Origin: Acidiferrobacter sp.
GTDB taxonomy: Bacteria; Pseudomonadota; Gammaproteobacteria; Acidiferrobacterales; Acidiferrobacteraceae
DNA: 40,381 nucleotides
Assembly (NCBI GenBank): GCA_027449165.1
Contig: DAIDMD010000033.1
Location: 1 to 40,381, forward strand
Direction of reading: 5' to 3'
Shown piece by piece: positions 1-9,211 of this stretch (the stretch's first letter is position 1; each line of letters begins with the position of its first letter). The position numbers were made by a program, and so were the translations under genes. The notes under the pieces were generated by a model. It had not been told where the DNA came from. It searched no databases and saw only the letters and a list, made by a program, of their open reading frames with translations.

Positions 1-887
1 CGGTTTCGCATCATCCCCTTTACGTTTAACGTCTCGGCGCAGACCGCTTGGTTTTCGTCAGCCAATTGCCGGGACACCTTGTGCTGCCAGTCTTGCCGCG
101 CGCAGCGCACGTGATCGTGCGCGCGCGCTACTTGTCGCCTATCCTTGGCGATGTTGCTGCCGAAGTAATCACGGAGGTCGGCTATCGGGCGGCCATCGGC
201 CGCGCACCGGGCCTTGGCGGCCTCGATCTTGCGCGAGAGCGACTGTTGCTTGCGCCGGAGGTTTTTCAGGGACCGGCGCAGGAAGCGGGGGTTGGGGGTC
301 TTGACGCCGTCGCTTGTGATGACGGCGTCACTGAGCCCAAGATCAATCCCGGTGACGCGCGTGACATGCCGAACCGGCTCCGGCAGGGTCTGATCGTCCT
401 CGGTCCGCACCGCGGCGTAATACCGCCCGGTCGCAGACCGCGAGACCGTGACGGTCTTGATGAGGCCTGCGATCTCCCGGTGGACCACGGCCTTGACCCA
501 GCCGACCTTGGGGAGAAAGACCTTATCGCCCTCGACCTTCACCCGCTGCGGATAGGCGTAGGCCTGGCGCGATGCATGCTTTTTCTTGAAGCGGGGGAAC
601 CGGGCGCGATGGGCAAAGAAGTTCGTATAGGCCCGATCGAGATGGCGCAGCGTCATCTGTAAGGCCTGGGAGTCGGCCTCCTTGAGCCAGGGGTAGTCTC
701 CGGCCTTCCACACCGGGAGCATCGTGATGAGCGTATGGAGGGAGAGCGACTCATGCCGCTCCGCCCACGCCGCCTTCTTTAAGGAGAGCGCCTTGTTCCA
801 GACAAAGCGCACGCACCCCAATTGTCGCGCGATGATGTCTTGCTGCGCGGCGCTCGGATAGAGGCGAATTTTGGTGGCGCGCTTCAT
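1..887 (-). CDS. tnpB: IS200/IS605-family OrfB / TnpB-like RNA-guided nuclease, 3' part cut by window edge
   Basis: The minus-strand reading frame starts at 887 (MKRATKIRLYPSAAQQDIIARQLGCVRFVWNKAL...) and runs off the left edge, so it is absent from the ORF track. It has the RuvC-I-like motif VTGIDLGLSD and the RuvC-II-like motif CAETLNVKGMM. Confidence 0.88.
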   Translation of the reverse strand, partial: MKRATKIRLYPSAAQQDIIARQLGCVRFVWNKALSLKKAAWAERHESLSLHTLITMLPVWKAGDYPWLKEADSQALQMTLRHLDRAYTNFFAHRARFPRFKKKHASRQAYAYPQRVKVEGDKVFLPKVGWVKAVVHREIAGLIKTVTVSRSATGRYYAAVRTEDDQTLPEPVRHVTRVTGIDLGLSDAVITSDGVKTPNPRFLRRSLKNLRRKQQSLSRKIEAAKARCAADGRPIADLRDYFGSNIAKDRRQVARAHDHVRCARQDWQHKVSRQLADENQAVCAETLNVKGMMRN

Positions 888-963
888 ACTGGTATTTTAT
901 CCAGTCTCCGGGACGATCTCAACAGGGCGCCTTATATCCCCGCCATTGATGGCGGGGTTTTAC
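888..963 (-). mobile_element. Probable TnpB-side terminal region of the IS200/IS605-like element
   Basis: Sits between the tnpB start and the EVE gene stop. Contains the perfect hairpin CCCCGCCA-TTGA-TGGCGGGG (938-957) followed by TTTTAC, and the smaller inverted repeat ACTGG-N8-CCAGT (888-905). Confidence 0.5.
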
Positions 964-982
964 GGCGCTGAGGGATAAAACC

Positions 983-1444
983 TCATGGGGTCCGGGCAAG
1001 CCCCTGAATGACCCGCCACTCGTCTTCGGTCACGGGCAGGACCGACAGCCGGTTGCCGCGGGCCAAGAGGCGCATTCCGGCGAGTGCCGGACAGGCCTTG
1101 AGGCGCGCCAAGGTTACAGGGGCCGGATAGCGCTCGCGAAAGGCCACGTCGACCATCGACCAGAGCGCCGGATTTGCGAGGGCGCGCGGATCGTAGTGGT
1201 GGTCGTTCGGGTCCAGGGCCGTGTCGTCCGGATAATAGGCGCGCACGACCTCGACCTCGCCCACGATCGCCGGTTGCGCGCAACTCGAATGATAAAAAAA
1301 CCCAAGATCCCCCGGCTCCATGGCGCGCAGGAAGTTTCGCGCCTGGAAGTTCCGCACCCCGCTCCACGGCTCGGGGCGGCCGCGCGCCATCAGCTCCTCC
1401 AGAGAAAACGAGCTCGGCTCGCTCTTGAAGAGCCAATAGGCCAT
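983..1444 (-). CDS. EVE domain-containing protein
   Basis: MAYWLFKSEPSSFSLEELMARGRPEPWSGVRNFQARNFLRAMEPGDLGFFYHS... is a typical EVE-family N terminus. Confidence 0.9.
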   Translation of the reverse strand: MAYWLFKSEPSSFSLEELMARGRPEPWSGVRNFQARNFLRAMEPGDLGFFYHSSCAQPAIVGEVEVVRAYYPDDTALDPNDHHYDPRALANPALWSMVDVAFRERYPAPVTLARLKACPALAGMRLLARGNRLSVLPVTEDEWRVIQGLARTP

Positions 1445-2229
1445 CAGTCCTCGCGCACGCTCACGCGCTGGATGCCGCGGCTGCGTCCGGTCCGCGCGTC
1501 GACGTCTATCACGACGCCGCACAAGGTCGCGCGCCCCTCGGCCGCCTCGAGCCGCTCCGGCAGCTTCTGGACCATACGCCTTAGCACCTTGTCCTTGTTC
1601 ATGCCGATCACCGAATCGTAGCAGCCGGTCATGCCCACGTCCGAGATATAGGCCGTGCCGGCCGGCAGGACCCGCTCGTCGGCGGTCGGCACATGGGTGT
1701 GGGTGCCGACGACCGCGCTCGCCTGCCCGTCCAGGAACCAGCCCATCGCCATCTTCTCGCTCGTCGTTTCGGCATGGCAATCCACGAGCACCGTCTTCAC
1801 CGCCTCGGGCTTGGCGGCGAGCGCCGCGGCGGCGCAGGCGAACGGGCAGTCGAGTACCGGGTGCATGAACGCCGTACCCATGACGTTCAGGACCGCGAAC
1901 GGCTCGCCTGCGCGCGTCTGCCCGACGTACCAACCGCTCCCCGGGGTCCCCGCCGGATAGTTGTGGGGCCGAAGCAGCCGCGGCTCGCGAGCCACCAGCT
2001 CCAGCGCCTCGCGCTTGTCGAACACATGGTTTCCGGTGCTCAGCACGTCGATCTTGTGCGCAAGGCATTCGCGCAGGATCTTGTCGGTGACCCCGAACCC
2101 GCCGGCGGCATTCTCGATATTGACGATCGTGAGGTCGATCCGGAGACGCTCCTGGAGCACCGGGAGCCTCTCGAGCAGCACCCGGCGGCCGGAATCGCCC
2201 ACGACATCGCCGATAAACAAGATATTCAT
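1444..2229 (-). CDS. TIGR00282/YmdB-like metallophosphoesterase
   Basis: MNILFIGDVVGDSGRRVLLERLP...NIENAAGGFGVT...STGNHVFDKRE...VVGTHTHVPTADERVLPAGTAYISDVGMTG; start overlaps neighbouring gene. Confidence 0.92.
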   Translation of the reverse strand: MNILFIGDVVGDSGRRVLLERLPVLQERLRIDLTIVNIENAAGGFGVTDKILRECLAHKIDVLSTGNHVFDKREALELVAREPRLLRPHNYPAGTPGSGWYVGQTRAGEPFAVLNVMGTAFMHPVLDCPFACAAAALAAKPEAVKTVLVDCHAETTSEKMAMGWFLDGQASAVVGTHTHVPTADERVLPAGTAYISDVGMTGCYDSVIGMNKDKVLRRMVQKLPERLEAAEGRATLCGVVIDVDARTGRSRGIQRVSVRED

Positions 2230-2807
2230 GCCACCATTCCCCGTGCCCGGTAGAGTCGGCGTTCGGTCAGCACCGCGTGCAGGCGCACGTCGTGCGCCTC
2301 GCGCGGCGCCGAGGCCAGCCGCTGACATTCGTAAGCGAGCCCGATCAGAAGCGGACGCGGCCGGGCCTTGCGCGAAACAAAACCAAAGGTCCGATCGTAA
2401 TAGCCGCCCCCTTGTCCCAGGCGCCACCCCCGGGAATCGAACCCGATCACCGGCACCACGACCGCGTCAAGCCGTCGCGCGATCATCCGGCGGCCCCAGC
2501 GCGGCTCGGGTATGCGCAACGGTCCCGGCGCAAATGGCGGCCGCCAGGGAAGGAAGGCGAGAGGGGATCCTGGTCGTCGGCCCGCGACCGGGAGATAGAC
2601 CACGCGATGCGCGCGCATCAAGGCCCGCGCCAGGGGCCGCGGATCGAACTCCGATCCGATCGGCCAGTAGACCCCGACATGATGCGCGCGGCGCAGGAGC
2701 CGCACACCGCGCCGGGCCGCACTCCGGGCGCTCGATGCGCGCGCGGACGCACCGACCGCCTTGCGGCGCTCGCGCAGACTGCGCCGCAAACCGTGTTTCT
2801 CATGCAT
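2226..2807 (-). CDS. fau: 5-formyltetrahydrofolate cyclo-ligase
   Basis: Start MHEKHGLRRSLRERRKAV; conserved VPVIGFDSRGWRLGQGGGYYDRTF motif; lies next to 6S RNA and zapA as in other gammaproteobacteria (ygfA/fau). Confidence 0.9.
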   Translation of the reverse strand: MHEKHGLRRSLRERRKAVGASARASSARSAARRGVRLLRRAHHVGVYWPIGSEFDPRPLARALMRAHRVVYLPVAGRRPGSPLAFLPWRPPFAPGPLRIPEPRWGRRMIARRLDAVVVPVIGFDSRGWRLGQGGGYYDRTFGFVSRKARPRPLLIGLAYECQRLASAPREAHDVRLHAVLTERRLYRARGMVA

Positions 2808-2828
2808 GGGGCCGGTACTGCAAGATAG

Positions 2829-3016
2829 AGGCGCCCTCCGCCTGTGCCGTAACCAATCTTTGCCTCGAACCAAAGGTTCAAGTGGGACGCGTCCAGGCGC
2901 TTCAGGCTTTCCGCTCGAGACGGACATGCACAACAGCACCCGAGATCGCGGTTCCCGAGGCAAGAGTTATAGGTTCAGGGGCACGGAATGGCTACGAACA
3001 CCGCAGGGGGCGCCAA
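2829..3016 (-). ncRNA. ssrS: 6S RNA
   Basis: Lies between zapA and fau, the conserved gammaproteobacterial ssrS position. The minus strand contains 6S-like blocks CCCCTGAACCTATAACTC, GCATGTCCGTCTCGAGCGGAAAGCCT and CACTTGAACCTTTGGTTCGAGG, and the ends pair (GGCGCCCCCTGC... with ...GGCGGAGGGCGCC). Ends are approximate. Confidence 0.85.
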
Positions 3017-3038
3017 ACCCGTGAACGACTTCGTGATC

Positions 3039-3353
3039 CTAAAGTCGTTCCTTTAACTCGTCTCGTAAAACCTGCTCAACTTTGTCGGCGAGCACCTCGA
3101 CACGCTTTATCCACTCGCCCGACGTCGATACCGACTGCTCCCGCAGCCGCAGAAGCTCGTAAGCCATGTTGAGCGCCGCCATCACGGCATGACGCTCCAT
3201 GGCGATGGTCCGGCCGCCGCGCTGGCCTTCCTGCATGCGCAGATCCACATAGCGCGCCGCCTTGATCAGGGCCTCCCGCTCATCCTCGGGACAGGAGACC
3301 GCGAACTCCTTGCCCAGCACGGAGATATGGATCGTCTCCTTGCTGCCCGTCAT
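3039..3353 (-). CDS. zapA: Cell division protein ZapA
   Basis: KETIHISVLGKEFAVSCPEDEREALIKAARYVDLRMQE...AVMAALNMAYELL; upstream of 6S RNA. Confidence 0.93.
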   Translation of the reverse strand: MTGSKETIHISVLGKEFAVSCPEDEREALIKAARYVDLRMQEGQRGGRTIAMERHAVMAALNMAYELLRLREQSVSTSGEWIKRVEVLADKVEQVLRDELKERL

Positions 3354-3583
3354 CCGCGGTCCTCGCGGGCCAGGGCCGCGACGCGCCCTATCATCTCCTC
3401 GACGCGCACCCGCGCGGCGCGGGTGCGCTCGTTCAATCGCACATACTCCGCCGACAAGGCCTGATGGCGCGCACGCCAGCTGGCATTGTCATCCTGGAGT
3501 CGCCGGCATACCGCGACCAAGTCCTCGACCCGACGCTCCAGGCGGGCCAGCGCATCGGCGTCGCTGGGAGATTCGCCGCTCAT
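3350..3583 (-). CDS. TIGR02449 family (ZapB-like) coiled-coil protein
   Basis: Short coiled coil LARLERRVEDLVAVCRRLQDDNASWRARHQALSAEYVRLNERTRAARVRVEEMIGRV, immediately upstream of zapA with ATGA overlap. Confidence 0.8.
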   Translation of the reverse strand: MSGESPSDADALARLERRVEDLVAVCRRLQDDNASWRARHQALSAEYVRLNERTRAARVRVEEMIGRVAALAREDRG

Positions 3584-3726
3584 GGGACCCACTATAGAAC
3601 TCGCGGGCGCCGGGGTCAACGGCGGCGGGCGCGACGGCCGGCGGTAGGCATCCACGAGCCCCGCACCCGGGAAAATACCCGGTCCGGCGGCGTCGCGCAG
3701 GCCGCTCGATCGGCTAGAATGAGGGC

Positions 3727-4227
3727 ATGCAAGACGACCTCTCCTACGACGCCTGGACGACGATGCTCGGGCAGGCCGGTGTCGCGCTGGGGGCCTCGGA
3801 GGCCCACGGCCTGCTGGCCGGGCTCGCCTGCGCCGGGACCCTGGACTGCGGCGCGGCGATCGCGGCGTTGGGGGCAAGCGAGGACGACGGCGAACTGCGC
3901 GATGCCCTGGAAGGCGTGTGCGAACTCCTCACCCAGGCCCTGGCCGAGACCGGGGTCGGCCTCGAACCCCTGCTGCCGGACGACGGGCTGCCGTCCGTCC
4001 AGCGCAGCCGGGCGCTTACCGAATGGTGCAGCGGCTTCGTGACCGGGTTTCATTGGCATGATCGCGGCCGGGAGGCCAGCGAGTATCCCGAGATCGCGGC
4101 CGAGGCCTTGGCCGATATCGGCGATCTCGCCAAGGCCCGCGGAACGGTCGGGGAAGCGGACCTGACCGAGATCGTGGAGTACCTGCGCGTCGCGGTCCAA
4201 CTCATCTACGAAGAGGTCGCGGACTAA
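3727..4227 (+). CDS. ygfB: UPF0149 family protein YgfB
   Basis: SEAHGLLAGLACAGTLDC... and EWCSGFVTGFHWHD; located upstream of pepP; TAGAAT -10-like element at about 3715. Confidence 0.88.
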   Translation: MQDDLSYDAWTTMLGQAGVALGASEAHGLLAGLACAGTLDCGAAIAALGASEDDGELRDALEGVCELLTQALAETGVGLEPLLPDDGLPSVQRSRALTEWCSGFVTGFHWHDRGREASEYPEIAAEALADIGDLAKARGTVGEADLTEIVEYLRVAVQLIYEEVAD

Positions 4228-4281
4228 GCCGGCGCGCCGCACGGGCGTGGCGCGACCTCCGACTTCGGGCATAATACGCCC

Positions 4282-5589
4282 ATGGACAAAAGCACCTTCA
4301 AGCGCCGCCGCGCCGAATTCATGGGTCTCATGGGCGAGGCGATCGCGATCTTGCCCACGTCGCCGACGCGGATCCGCAACGGGGACGTCGAATATCGCTA
4401 TCGCCCGGACAGCGATTTCTACTACCTCACGCATTTCCCGGAGCCCGAGGCGGTGGCGGTGCTGGTCCCGGGGCGGGCCCAGGGCGAGTTCCTGCTGTTT
4501 TGCCGGGACCGGGACCCGGACAAGGAGCAGTGGCAAGGAAGGCGCGCGGGCCCCGAAGGCGCCGTATCCCGCTATGGGGCCGACGACGCCTTTCCGATAG
4601 ACGACATCGACGATATCCTTCCAGGACTATTGGAAAACCGCCGCCGCGTCTACTACAGCATGGGGCGCCATCCGGAGTTCGACGGCCGCGTCCTCGAGTG
4701 GGTCAACGAGGTTCGCGCCAAGGCACGGTCCGGGGTCACGGCCCCGGAGGAGTTCGTGGATCCCAACCACGTCCTCCACGAGATGCGGCTGGTCAAGGGG
4801 CCGGAGGAGATCGCCCTCATGCGCCGCGCCGCGGCGATAGGGGCGGAGGGCCACAGGCGCGCGATCCGGGCCTGCGCCCCCGGCCGGCATGAGTACGAGC
4901 TCGAGGCCGAGCTTCTCTACGCCTTCCGCAAGGGCGGCTCGTCGTGTCCGTCGTATCCGCCGATCGTGGCCGGCGGGCCCAACGCCTGCATCCTGCACTA
5001 TACGGAAAACGACGCGCCCCTAAAGGACGGCACGCTGGTCCTGATCGATGCGGGCTGCGAGGTGGACGGCTATGCGTCCGATATAACCCGAACATTTCCG
5101 GTAGGATTACGCTTCACGCCCGAACAACGCGCACTCTACGACATCGTGCTCGCGGCGCACGATGCGGCGCTTTCGGCCATCGGCCCGGGCCGGGAATGGC
5201 CGGCGGCCCACGAGGCCGCGGTCAGGGGACTGACCCGGGGACTGGTCGACCTGAAGCTTCTGCAAGGGACCGTCGACGAACTGGTCGAAAACGGCGGCTA
5301 CAAGCGCTTCTACATGCACCGGACCGGACATTGGCTGGGTCTCGACGTGCATGACGTGGGCGACTACAAGGTCGGCGGGGCGCCGCGCATCCTCGAACCG
5401 GGGATGGTCACGACCGTCGAACCGGGGCTTTACGTCCCCGGCGGGGACGATATCCCGCAGGGTTTCCGGAACACCGGGATCCGCATCGAAGACGACGTCC
5501 TGGTGACGAAAGGCGGCTGCGATATCCTGAGCCACGATCTGCCGAGGCGCGCCGAGGACATCGAGGCATTGCGGGCCGAAGGCCTGTGA
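4282..5589 (+). CDS. pepP: Xaa-Pro aminopeptidase
   Basis: RRRAEFMGLMGEAIAILP...YRYRPDSDFYYLTHFPEPEAVAVL...DAGCEVDGYASDITRTFPV...MHRTGHWLGLDVHDVG...EPGLYV. Confidence 0.96.
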   Translation: MDKSTFKRRRAEFMGLMGEAIAILPTSPTRIRNGDVEYRYRPDSDFYYLTHFPEPEAVAVLVPGRAQGEFLLFCRDRDPDKEQWQGRRAGPEGAVSRYGADDAFPIDDIDDILPGLLENRRRVYYSMGRHPEFDGRVLEWVNEVRAKARSGVTAPEEFVDPNHVLHEMRLVKGPEEIALMRRAAAIGAEGHRRAIRACAPGRHEYELEAELLYAFRKGGSSCPSYPPIVAGGPNACILHYTENDAPLKDGTLVLIDAGCEVDGYASDITRTFPVGLRFTPEQRALYDIVLAAHDAALSAIGPGREWPAAHEAAVRGLTRGLVDLKLLQGTVDELVENGGYKRFYMHRTGHWLGLDVHDVGDYKVGGAPRILEPGMVTTVEPGLYVPGGDDIPQGFRNTGIRIEDDVLVTKGGCDILSHDLPRRAEDIEALRAEGL

Positions 5590-6797
5590 GCGCGCAGCGC
5601 CACGACATCGTGATCTGCGGCGGCGGCCTTGTGGGGACGAGCCTTGCGCTTTCGCTCGCGCATCTGCCGCTCGACATATGCCTTCTGGACCCCGCGCCGT
5701 TTCCGCCAAAGCCCCGGGCCGACGACCGCACCTTCACGATCGCCCAGGGCTCGAAACGGGCGCTCGCGGCCCTCGGTGTGTGGTCCCGGCTTGGGCGCGG
5801 CGACTTCCAACCGATTACCGAGATCGAGGTGTCGGACCGTTCCGGGCGGTTCGGGTTTACGCACATCTTCGCCGGGGAGCTGGGTGTGGACGCGCTCGGC
5901 TTCGTGACCGGGAATGCCGCGCTGCTCGCGGCCTTGTACGGGGCGCTCGCCGCCACCCCGGTGACCGTGCGCCAAGGGCGCTTCGGGGGGCTTGCGCGCG
6001 ACGGGGACCGGGCCGTCATCACGGTGGCCGACGCCCCGAACGACGAGCGCATCGCCTGCCGGCTCCTGGTGGGCGCCGATGGGACGCGCTCGGCCGTGCG
6101 CGAAGCCTGCGGCATAGGGGTCGACCGCCACGACTACGGACGCGAGGCGGTGGTCGCCAACTGCCGGGTATCGGCGCCGCGGCCCAAGACCGCGTTCGAG
6201 CGCTTCACTCCCGACGGCCCCATCGCCGCGCTCCCGATCGGCGACGACCGCTACACCTTCGTCATAAGCCGGCGCGACGACCCCGAATGGCAGGCCCTGG
6301 GGGAGGACGCGTTTCTCGGCCGCCTGGCCGGGGCCTTCGGCGACCGGCTCGGCCGACTGCTCGGCGCCGGCGTGCGCCTGCGCTTTCCGCTGATCCGCGA
6401 ACAGGCCCGGGGCTGGGTGGCGCCGCGCGTGGTGCTGATCGGCAACGCCGCCCATACCCTGCACCCGGTCGCGGGACAGGGTTTCAATCTCGGACTGCGG
6501 GACGTCGCGGTGCTCGCCGAGCGCATCGCCGACGCGTGCCGCGCGCAAACCGATTACGGGGAGCGGGCCTGGCTTGGCGACTACGCCCGGGCACGGCAGG
6601 CGGACGTGGCCAACACCACCCTCTTTACCGATGGACTGGTGCGGCTTTTCGCGCCGCGCCTTGGACCTCTTGCGGCGGCGCGCGCCCTGGCCCTGAACCT
6701 GGTCGACGGCCTGCCCGAAGTGAAACGGATGCTGGCGGTGCGCACCATGGGGCTTAAGGGGCCGCTGCCCAAACTCTTTCGGGGGCTTATGCCATGA
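5586..6797 (+). CDS. ubiH: 2-octaprenyl-6-methoxyphenol hydroxylase (UbiH)
   Basis: FAD monooxygenase motifs DIVICGGGLVGTSLALSLA, GADGTRSAVREACGI, LIGNAAHTLHPVAGQGFNLGLRD; directly follows pepP. Confidence 0.92.
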   Translation: MSAQRHDIVICGGGLVGTSLALSLAHLPLDICLLDPAPFPPKPRADDRTFTIAQGSKRALAALGVWSRLGRGDFQPITEIEVSDRSGRFGFTHIFAGELGVDALGFVTGNAALLAALYGALAATPVTVRQGRFGGLARDGDRAVITVADAPNDERIACRLLVGADGTRSAVREACGIGVDRHDYGREAVVANCRVSAPRPKTAFERFTPDGPIAALPIGDDRYTFVISRRDDPEWQALGEDAFLGRLAGAFGDRLGRLLGAGVRLRFPLIREQARGWVAPRVVLIGNAAHTLHPVAGQGFNLGLRDVAVLAERIADACRAQTDYGERAWLGDYARARQADVANTTLFTDGLVRLFAPRLGPLAAARALALNLVDGLPEVKRMLAVRTMGLKGPLPKLFRGLMP

Positions 6798-7999
6798 TCA
6801 GCACGCGGCGCGCCTTGGACATCGTCATTGTCGGGGCCGGGGCGGTGGGCGCGGCGCTCTGCCACGCCCTGGCGGTACGCGGCTTCGAGGTCGGGATCGT
6901 CGATGCCGAAACCGGGGAGGAGCGGGCGTCGGTCCGCACAAGCGCGCTCAGCGGCGCATCCCTGGCGCAACTCTCCGGCCTGGGCCTATGGCCGCTCGAG
7001 GGCGTCGAGGCGGCGCCGTTGCGCGCCTTGCAGGTCCTCGACCGCAGCGGACAGGGGCGGCTTCGCTTCGACAGCGCGGATATCGGCGAGGCGAGCCTCG
7101 GGGCCATCGTCAATCACGGGCTGCTCGAGGCAGCCCTCCGCCGTCGGGCGCGCGCGCTGGGCGTCCCCTGGTACTTCGACCGCGCCGAGGAGGTCGCGAT
7201 CGAGGGCGGCCGGGCCGAGGTCATGTTGCGGGGCGGGGAACGCCTGCGGGCGCCGCTTCTGATCGCGGCCGACGGTGCGCAGTCGACGATTCGGGAACAG
7301 TTGGGCGTTCCGGTCCTCCAGTATCGCTACGGGCAGACCGCGGTGTGCGCCGACATTCGCCTGGGGCGGCCGCACGAGGGGGTCGCATGGCAGCGCTTCC
7401 TGGCCGACGGGCCCTGCGCGCTGTTGCCCCTGCCGGATCCGTGCCGCGCCTCACTGATCTGGTCTACGGCCGATCAGGAGGCGCGGCGCCTGCGCAATCT
7501 CTCCGATCGGGAGTTCTCCGAGGCCTTGCGCGGCGTCTTCGGGGACGCCCTCGGCACCCTCGAGACCGACAGTGAACGTGCCGGATTTCCGCTCGTCGCG
7601 TCCCACGCGCAACGCTACATAGGCGCGCGGTTCGCCTTGGCGGGCGATGCCGCCCATCGCGTGCATCCCCTGGCCGGCCAAGGGGTCAACCTCGGGTTCG
7701 CCGACGCCGGCGCCCTGGTCGCGGCGCTCGAGGCGGCACGCGCCCGGGCAGTCGATCTCGGCTCCCGCCGCGCCCTTCGCCCCTACGAGCGCGCACGCAA
7801 GGTGGAGAACGTCGCGATGCTGATGGCGACCGACCTTCTCAATCGGGCGTTTCGCGACGACCGGGCATGGGTACGCGCCCTGCTGCGCACCGGACTGAAC
7901 GTCACCGACACCTTGCCCTTCCTGAAGACCGTTTTCATGACCGCCTCCGGGGCCCGAGACCCCGGAGGCGCCGCCCATGACGCCCGTCAGGGGCCTTGA
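6794..7999 (+). CDS. ubiI: UbiI/UbiF-type ubiquinone biosynthesis FAD hydroxylase
   Basis: DIVIVGAGAVGAALCHALAVRGFEVGIVD...LAGDAAHRVHPLAGQGVNLGFADA; follows ubiH. Confidence 0.85.
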   Translation: MISTRRALDIVIVGAGAVGAALCHALAVRGFEVGIVDAETGEERASVRTSALSGASLAQLSGLGLWPLEGVEAAPLRALQVLDRSGQGRLRFDSADIGEASLGAIVNHGLLEAALRRRARALGVPWYFDRAEEVAIEGGRAEVMLRGGERLRAPLLIAADGAQSTIREQLGVPVLQYRYGQTAVCADIRLGRPHEGVAWQRFLADGPCALLPLPDPCRASLIWSTADQEARRLRNLSDREFSEALRGVFGDALGTLETDSERAGFPLVASHAQRYIGARFALAGDAAHRVHPLAGQGVNLGFADAGALVAALEAARARAVDLGSRRALRPYERARKVENVAMLMATDLLNRAFRDDRAWVRALLRTGLNVTDTLPFLKTVFMTASGARDPGGAAHDARQGP

Positions 8000-8083
8000 T
8001 ATGATGTCTTCGGGGGCGGGACGGACGAGGACAATGCCACGAACGAAGGGACCGTAGGAAGCCGGGACGAGCGGCTTGCGGCT

Positions 8084-9211
8084 GTGACACGCTTCGAGCC
8101 GGCCGGCTACCGTACGCACAACGACGAACAAGGGCGGGTTATCGTGGTGCTGACCGGACATTGGACGCTACGCGGTATCGAGGGGCGCGCCAGCGCGCTG
8201 TCGTCCCGGCTGCGGGAGTATGCGCGGACCAGCGACAAGGTCGTCTGGGACGGCCGCGAGATACAAAGCCTGGACAACATGGGCGCGCTGGTCCTCTGGC
8301 GCCTGCAGGGGTTCATGCGACCAGGCGCCGTCGAGGTCCGCCCCGAGCACGCCGCGCTCTACGAACGGTGGTCGCGGCACGAGGCGCCCGCGGGCGACGT
8401 GCGCCCGCCCCGCATCGAGCCGCTCCAGGCCCTGTTGTCCATGGCGCGCGGGGTGTGGTCGCATATGCTCGATTTCACGGCCCTCCTCGGCCAAATCGTT
8501 CTCGACAGCGGACGGTTGCTGGGCAGGCCGAGCCGTATCCCCTGGAAGGACATCTCGGCGACGATCTACGAGGCCGGGGTACGCGCGCTCGGCATCACGG
8601 CTTTGGTCGGCGCGCTCGTGGGCATCGTCATGAGCTACCTGTCCGCGCTCGAGCTCCAGGCCTTCGGCGCCCAATCCTTCATCGTCAACATCCTCGGCCT
8701 GAGCGTCCTGCGCGAACTCGGTCCGCTGCTCGCGGCGATCCTGGTGGCCGGCCGCTCCGGGTCGGCAATGGCCGCGGAGCTCGGCGTGATGCGCCTCACG
8801 GAGGAACTCGATGCCCTGTCGGCCATGGGGATCTCGCAGACCGTGCGCCTGATTCTGCCCAAGATCGTGGCGCTCGCGATTGCGCTCCCGCTGCTCGTCG
8901 TATGGACGGACGCCATCGGGCTGCTCGGCGGGATGGTGGCCGCGCACATCACGCTCGGGATCAGCATCCCGAGCTTCATCCATACCATCCCGTCCGTGGT
9001 CCCCGTGGTCAATTTCGTGCTCGGCATCGTAAAGGGCGTGGTCTTCGGGGTCGTCATCGCGCTGATCGCCTGTCACTTCGGGTTGCGTATCAAGCCCAAT
9101 ACCCAGAGCCTCGGGGTGGAGACCACCAATGCCGTGGTCACGGCGATCACCGCCGTCATATTCGTCGACGCCGTGTTCGCGATCGCGTTCCGGGGGGTGG
9201 GCCTGCCATGA
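8084..9211 (+). CDS. MlaE-family lipid ABC transporter permease with N-terminal STAS domain
   Basis: The C-terminal part ELGPLLAAILVAGRSGSAMAAELGVMRLTEELDALSAMGI is MlaE-like. The N-terminal ~100 aa (VLTGHWTLRGIEGR...VVWDGREIQSLDNMGALVLWRL) look STAS/MlaB-like. GTG start. Confidence 0.9.
   Translation: MTRFEPAGYRTHNDEQGRVIVVLTGHWTLRGIEGRASALSSRLREYARTSDKVVWDGREIQSLDNMGALVLWRLQGFMRPGAVEVRPEHAALYERWSRHEAPAGDVRPPRIEPLQALLSMARGVWSHMLDFTALLGQIVLDSGRLLGRPSRIPWKDISATIYEAGVRALGITALVGALVGIVMSYLSALELQAFGAQSFIVNILGLSVLRELGPLLAAILVAGRSGSAMAAELGVMRLTEELDALSAMGISQTVRLILPKIVALAIALPLLVVWTDAIGLLGGMVAAHITLGISIPSFIHTIPSVVPVVNFVLGIVKGVVFGVVIALIACHFGLRIKPNTQSLGVETTNAVVTAITAVIFVDAVFAIAFRGVGLP

Noticed and set aside
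2425-2455. tRNA T-arm-like GGTTCGATTCCCGGGGG on the minus strand
   Set aside because: It is the conserved coding motif IGFDSRGWRLGQGGG of the cyclo-ligase; no acceptor or anticodon arms.
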